Source: Longimicrobium sp.
Lineage (GTDB): Bacteria; Gemmatimonadota; Gemmatimonadetes; Longimicrobiales; Longimicrobiaceae
Direction of reading: 5' to 3'
Assembly: GCA_036387335.1 (NCBI GenBank)
Contig: DASVTZ010000014.1
Location: forward strand, 1 to 64,000
DNA: 64,000 nucleotides
The first letter of the stretch is position 1, and each line of letters begins with the position of its first letter. Positions 61,111 to 64,000 of this stretch are shown in pieces. Under the pieces are notes generated by a model. It worked only from the letters and a program-made list of their open reading frames with translations, did no database searches and had not been told where the DNA came from. The position numbers and the translations under genes were made by a program.

Positions 61111-63807
61111 TCAGCGCCCCAGCCAGTACGTCGCCTTTACAAGGAAAACGTTGCGCGCGGGGACTTCGAAGAGCCCGGATGCGTCGCGGCCTACGTCGAA
61201 GTCGCCGAAGCCTTCCTGGCCGCTCCGCTCCTGCTGCCACACGAAGAAGAGCGTGGAGCCCGGCCGGTACTCCCAGCGCAGCACCGCGTTGCCGCGCAGG
61301 TTGCGGAAGTTGTAGTCTGGCCGGCCGACCTGGAAGCAGTTGGCCGCGCCCGCGGCGCCGTCCGGATCGATGGTGTAGCGCTGCGGATTGGCCGCCGCGG
61401 TGCCGCACGCGGTGTTCAGCGCGATGGTGCCCGCGTCGGCGCCGTACTCCGTGAAGTCGTAGCTGTTCGGCGCCGCGAGCTCCTTGAAGCCGTCGTACTC
61501 GCCCGCGGAGAGGAAGGGGCGGGCGTAGAGCTGCAGCGAGAGGCGCGGGGTAAAGGTCCAGTCCAGGCGCGTACTCAGGGCGACCGTCGTCTGCTCCAGC
61601 GTGGCGAAGACGAAGCGGCGGCCGTACGTCGCCGTCGCCAGCGCGTCCGACTGGGTGCGGACGTACTGCGCGTCGGTGCGGCCGGACTCCCACACGGGGC
61701 CCACGCTCACCTGCACGCTGGTCGAGGGGCGCGCGGATACGGAGGCGGCCAGGTAGCGGAAGTAGCCGCCCGCGTCGTCGGTAGACGTGTAGCCGTCCAG
61801 GTACAGCGACGCGCGTTTACGGGGGTCCGTTCCCGCGCCGCCGGAGAAGGCGAGCGATGAGGGGGTGCCGGCCAGCGGGCCGCCGCGCGTCAGGCGGTCG
61901 CTGGTCACGTGCGGCGCGTACTCCACCGTGGCCGTGGCGCTCCACAGGTTCTTGAAGGTGCCGTTTCCGCGCAGGGCGTAGGTGCTCCCCGTCTGGTCGC
62001 CGCCGAAGTTCCACGACTGCGTGGTGAAGGCGCGCACGAACCACTCGCGGAAGACGGCACCCGGCTTCCCCCGGCGGTAGCCGTAGAGCGCCGCCAGGGA
62101 GCGGCTGTCGGCGCGGCTCTGGAAGCCCAGATCGTTGGTCTCGAAGCCGGGGCTGACCTGCTGCATCCAGAGCGAGCCGCGCCAGTCGCCGCCCTTGCGC
62201 AGCGCCGCGCCCATCGCGTAGCCCTCCAGCGAGGTGCGCGTTGGGTCGTATTCCAGGTAGTCGGCGTCGGGGCGGAGGAAGTAGCGGGCGCTGGAGCGCT
62301 GCGTGGCGGCGATGGCGTCCGCGCTGCCGGCCACGCGCGAGCCGGACGCGAAGCCGCTCACCGACCACATGCGGCTCGGGCCCCACGAGTGCTCGCCGTC
62401 CACGCCGGCCACGTACGCGTCGGAGCGCAGCATGGGCTCGAAGACGGAATCGCTCTGGCTGCGATGGGTGGCGGTGGCGATCGCGCCCAGCACCGTGCGC
62501 CCGCCGTTCAGGTCGCGGCGCACGCGGCCGACGAGGTAGTTGCTGAGCGGTTCGACCGCCTCATCGCGCGTGACGCCATCCGACACCAGCACGCGCCCGC
62601 GCTCTCCCGCCGTCACCGCGTCCAGCACGCCGACCGACCAGCCGCCGGCCGTCTTTCCGCTCAGCTTGGCGGCGCCCAGGATGGTGGTGCTCTGCGGCGC
62701 GTCGAAGTACTGGTACGACCCGCCGAGCTGCCGCTGCGGCGCACGCCCGATGCGGCGCGTGTAAAAGAACTGCGGCGCGGTCAGGCTGATGTGCGACAGG
62801 AGGCTGCCGAAGCGGAAGATGTCGGTGCCCTCGCTGAAGAAGGGGCGCCGCTCGGGAAGCTGCGTCTCGAAGGCGCTCAGGTTCACGAACGCGGGGTCCA
62901 CCTCCACCTGCCCGAAGTCGGGGTTGATGGCCGCGCTGAGCGTGAGGCCGGACGGTAGCCCCCAGCGCACGTCCGCGCCGACCGATGCATCCGCGTCTGA
63001 CGAGCGGTAGAAGGGATTCCCCGGCTGATCGGGTGCGCGGGTGAGGCGGGCGACGGTGTACGGCTGCAATTCCAGGCGGCTCGGCGCGCGGATGCCCTGC
63101 AGCCCCTTGAGCCGCCCGAAGCGCGACACGAAGCCGTTGTCGTTGCGGTTCCACGGCGACCAGGCGAAGCGCGTGTCGAAGCGCGCCACGTCGCGCGTGA
63201 GCTGCAATCCCCACTCGCGGCCGCCCGCCGGCTCGCTGCGCCCGAAGCGAAGCTGCGACAGCGGGATGCGGAACTCCGCCGTCCACCCGGCCGAGTCCAC
63301 CTGCGTCGCCACCTCCCACACGGCGTCCCAGCCGGAGTCCTCGTTGGCGTCGTTGAAGAGGTAGACGTCGCGCTTCACCCCGCGCGGGTTCACGCTGAAG
63401 GCGAAGGCGGTGCGGCCGTCGGCGTAGCTGTCGATCATCACCTGCGCCCAGTCCGAGTACAGCCCGCCCGCGTCGCGCCGGGCGAGCTGAGCGGCGATCG
63501 AGTCGGGTCGCGGATCGGCCATGCGCATCCCCACGTACAGCGCATCGTCCGCGTACAGCACCCGCGCCTCGGTGGCGAAGCGGGCGGGCGCGCCGGCGTT
63601 GGGATAGCTCTCGGTGAAGCCGCCCGCCACCTCCGCCGCGGCCCACGGCGCATCGTCCAGCCGCCCGTCGATGCGCACCGCGCCCGCGGCACGCGCTGCC
63701 TGGAGAACGGGCCTGGGGCGCGTGTTGGATGCGGCGGGCGCCGCCGGCGTCTGCGCGGCGAGCAGCGAAGGAGCGAGCAGAAAGGCGAGCAGCGATCGAC
63801 GAATCAT
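61111..63807 (-). CDS. DUF5916 protein with N-terminal CBM9-like domain, exported
   Basis: An 898-residue protein with a signal peptide (LLAFLLAPSLLAAQTPAAP). An N-terminal domain of CBM9 type (VRIDGRLDDAPWAAAEVAGG, VLYADDALYVGMRMAD) is followed by a long DUF5916 region that is beta-rich and probably forms an outer membrane barrel (QFFYTRRIGRAPQRQLGG, FVFATLEQTTVALSTRLDW) and ends in ATYWLGR. Such proteins are common in Bacteroidota and Gemmatimonadota; the cargo is unknown. The ATG at 63807 lies upstream of the signal; an in-frame start at 63846 would add 13 residues. Divergent from the LysR gene. Confidence 0.85.
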   Translation of the reverse strand: MIRRSLLAFLLAPSLLAAQTPAAPAASNTRPRPVLQAARAAGAVRIDGRLDDAPWAAAEVAGGFTESYPNAGAPARFATEARVLYADDALYVGMRMADPRPDSIAAQLARRDAGGLYSDWAQVMIDSYADGRTAFAFSVNPRGVKRDVYLFNDANEDSGWDAVWEVATQVDSAGWTAEFRIPLSQLRFGRSEPAGGREWGLQLTRDVARFDTRFAWSPWNRNDNGFVSRFGRLKGLQGIRAPSRLELQPYTVARLTRAPDQPGNPFYRSSDADASVGADVRWGLPSGLTLSAAINPDFGQVEVDPAFVNLSAFETQLPERRPFFSEGTDIFRFGSLLSHISLTAPQFFYTRRIGRAPQRQLGGSYQYFDAPQSTTILGAAKLSGKTAGGWSVGVLDAVTAGERGRVLVSDGVTRDEAVEPLSNYLVGRVRRDLNGGRTVLGAIATATHRSQSDSVFEPMLRSDAYVAGVDGEHSWGPSRMWSVSGFASGSRVAGSADAIAATQRSSARYFLRPDADYLEYDPTRTSLEGYAMGAALRKGGDWRGSLWMQQVSPGFETNDLGFQSRADSRSLAALYGYRRGKPGAVFREWFVRAFTTQSWNFGGDQTGSTYALRGNGTFKNLWSATATVEYAPHVTSDRLTRGGPLAGTPSSLAFSGGAGTDPRKRASLYLDGYTSTDDAGGYFRYLAASVSARPSTSVQVSVGPVWESGRTDAQYVRTQSDALATATYGRRFVFATLEQTTVALSTRLDWTFTPRLSLQLYARPFLSAGEYDGFKELAAPNSYDFTEYGADAGTIALNTACGTAAANPQRYTIDPDGAAGAANCFQVGRPDYNFRNLRGNAVLRWEYRPGSTLFFVWQQERSGQEGFGDFDVGRDASGLFEVPARNVFLVKATYWLGR

Positions 63808-63901
63808 TTGGAAAGGCGGGTCGGGGAGTGGACGTAACGTGTGCAAGGATGTTAAATGTTTAGCATAGATACGTCCAATACCGCTAACGTGTGTTCCTGA
63901 T

Positions 63902-64000
63902 ATGATTCACGTATCATCCTCGCCCGAGCCGCGCCTTCTCGATTCGGTGGAGCTGCGCCACCTTCGCTACTTCGTCGCCGTGGCGGAGGAGCTGCACTTC
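63902..64000 (+). CDS. LysR-family transcription regulator, 5' end only
   Basis: Thirty-three codons to the window edge, ending ELRHLRYFVAVAEELHF, the start of a LysR winged helix-turn-helix. The rest lies outside. It is divergent from the DUF5916 gene, the usual arrangement for a LysR regulator and its target. An ATGAT / ATCAT inverted repeat at 63902-63917 covers the start codon, and TAACGTGTG occurs twice (63837-63845 and 63882-63890) in the shared upstream region. Confidence 0.75.
   Translation, partial: MIHVSSSPEPRLLDSVELRHLRYFVAVAEELHF

Overview
The window is a high-GC (roughly 68-70 % by eye) stretch of bacterial chromosome. Gene content and style suggest a Gemmatimonadota-like organism, perhaps a Longimicrobium relative. 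Pointers are a DUF5916 surface protein, a large secreted M14 carboxypeptidase, many small lipoproteins, an ECF42 sigma factor with a YciI partner, and several families of short palindromic intergenic repeats. This assignment is inference; no rRNA or tRNA gene was seen to confirm it. No insertion sequence, integrase or CRISPR array was found.

Layout. 1-1444 is lower in GC and holds no convincing gene. 1.4-6.8 kb carries a nitrilase, a MerA/lipoamide-dehydrogenase-type flavoprotein, a lower-GC AlbA_2/GHKL regulator gene, and then a frameshifted second copy of the flavoprotein's 3' end, so this locus has been rearranged. 6.9-15.1 kb is mostly housekeeping and accessory metabolism: SRPBCC protein, MGDG-synthase-like glycosyltransferase, a hydrolase-OsmC fusion, MsrB, a membrane HD-GYP protein, a TMEM175-type channel, a cytochrome P450 and signal peptidase I. 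15.6-27.6 kb looks like an envelope and type IV pilus region: an ECF sigma factor, a lipoprotein with an HEYGH motif, a 1378-residue prepilin-like protein with a long Ig/PKD-like ectodomain, an M23 peptidase, a degenerate M6-like lipoprotein, a PilT-type ATPase and an L,D-transpeptidase.

27.8-40.5 kb is regulatory: a PAS-GntR fusion, two adjacent AraC-type paralogues with a receiver-like N-terminus, a helical-repeat protein, ClpS-ClpA, and a GAF/PAS/HisKA protein next to an HD-GYP response regulator. 40.6-44.0 kb is a three-gene operon of GMC oxidoreductase, Gfo/Idh/MocA oxidoreductase and a duplicated membrane protein, probably for a sugar or polyol substrate. 44.5-50.1 kb has a duplicated Gly-rich protein, a coiled-coil protein paired with a DUF4236-SH3 protein, and a GH9 glycosidase. 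50.3-53.7 kb is an accessory patch: a deletion remnant of an HSDR_N gene, an ExbD-like lipoprotein with a Cys-rich secreted partner, the intact HSDR_N gene, and a PIN toxin-antitoxin pair. 53.7-64 kb holds the M14 peptidase, the ECF42/YciI pair, a GNAT acetyltransferase, a second L,D-transpeptidase, the DUF5916 protein and the start of a LysR regulator.

The most distinctive signals are the giant prepilin-like surface protein, the decayed gene copies at 6.4 and 50.3 kb, the PAS-GntR fusion, and at least five families of dispersed or nested inverted repeats that occupy most gene ends. Where starts differ from the longest frame, the choice rests on visible Shine-Dalgarno sequences or on domain boundaries.
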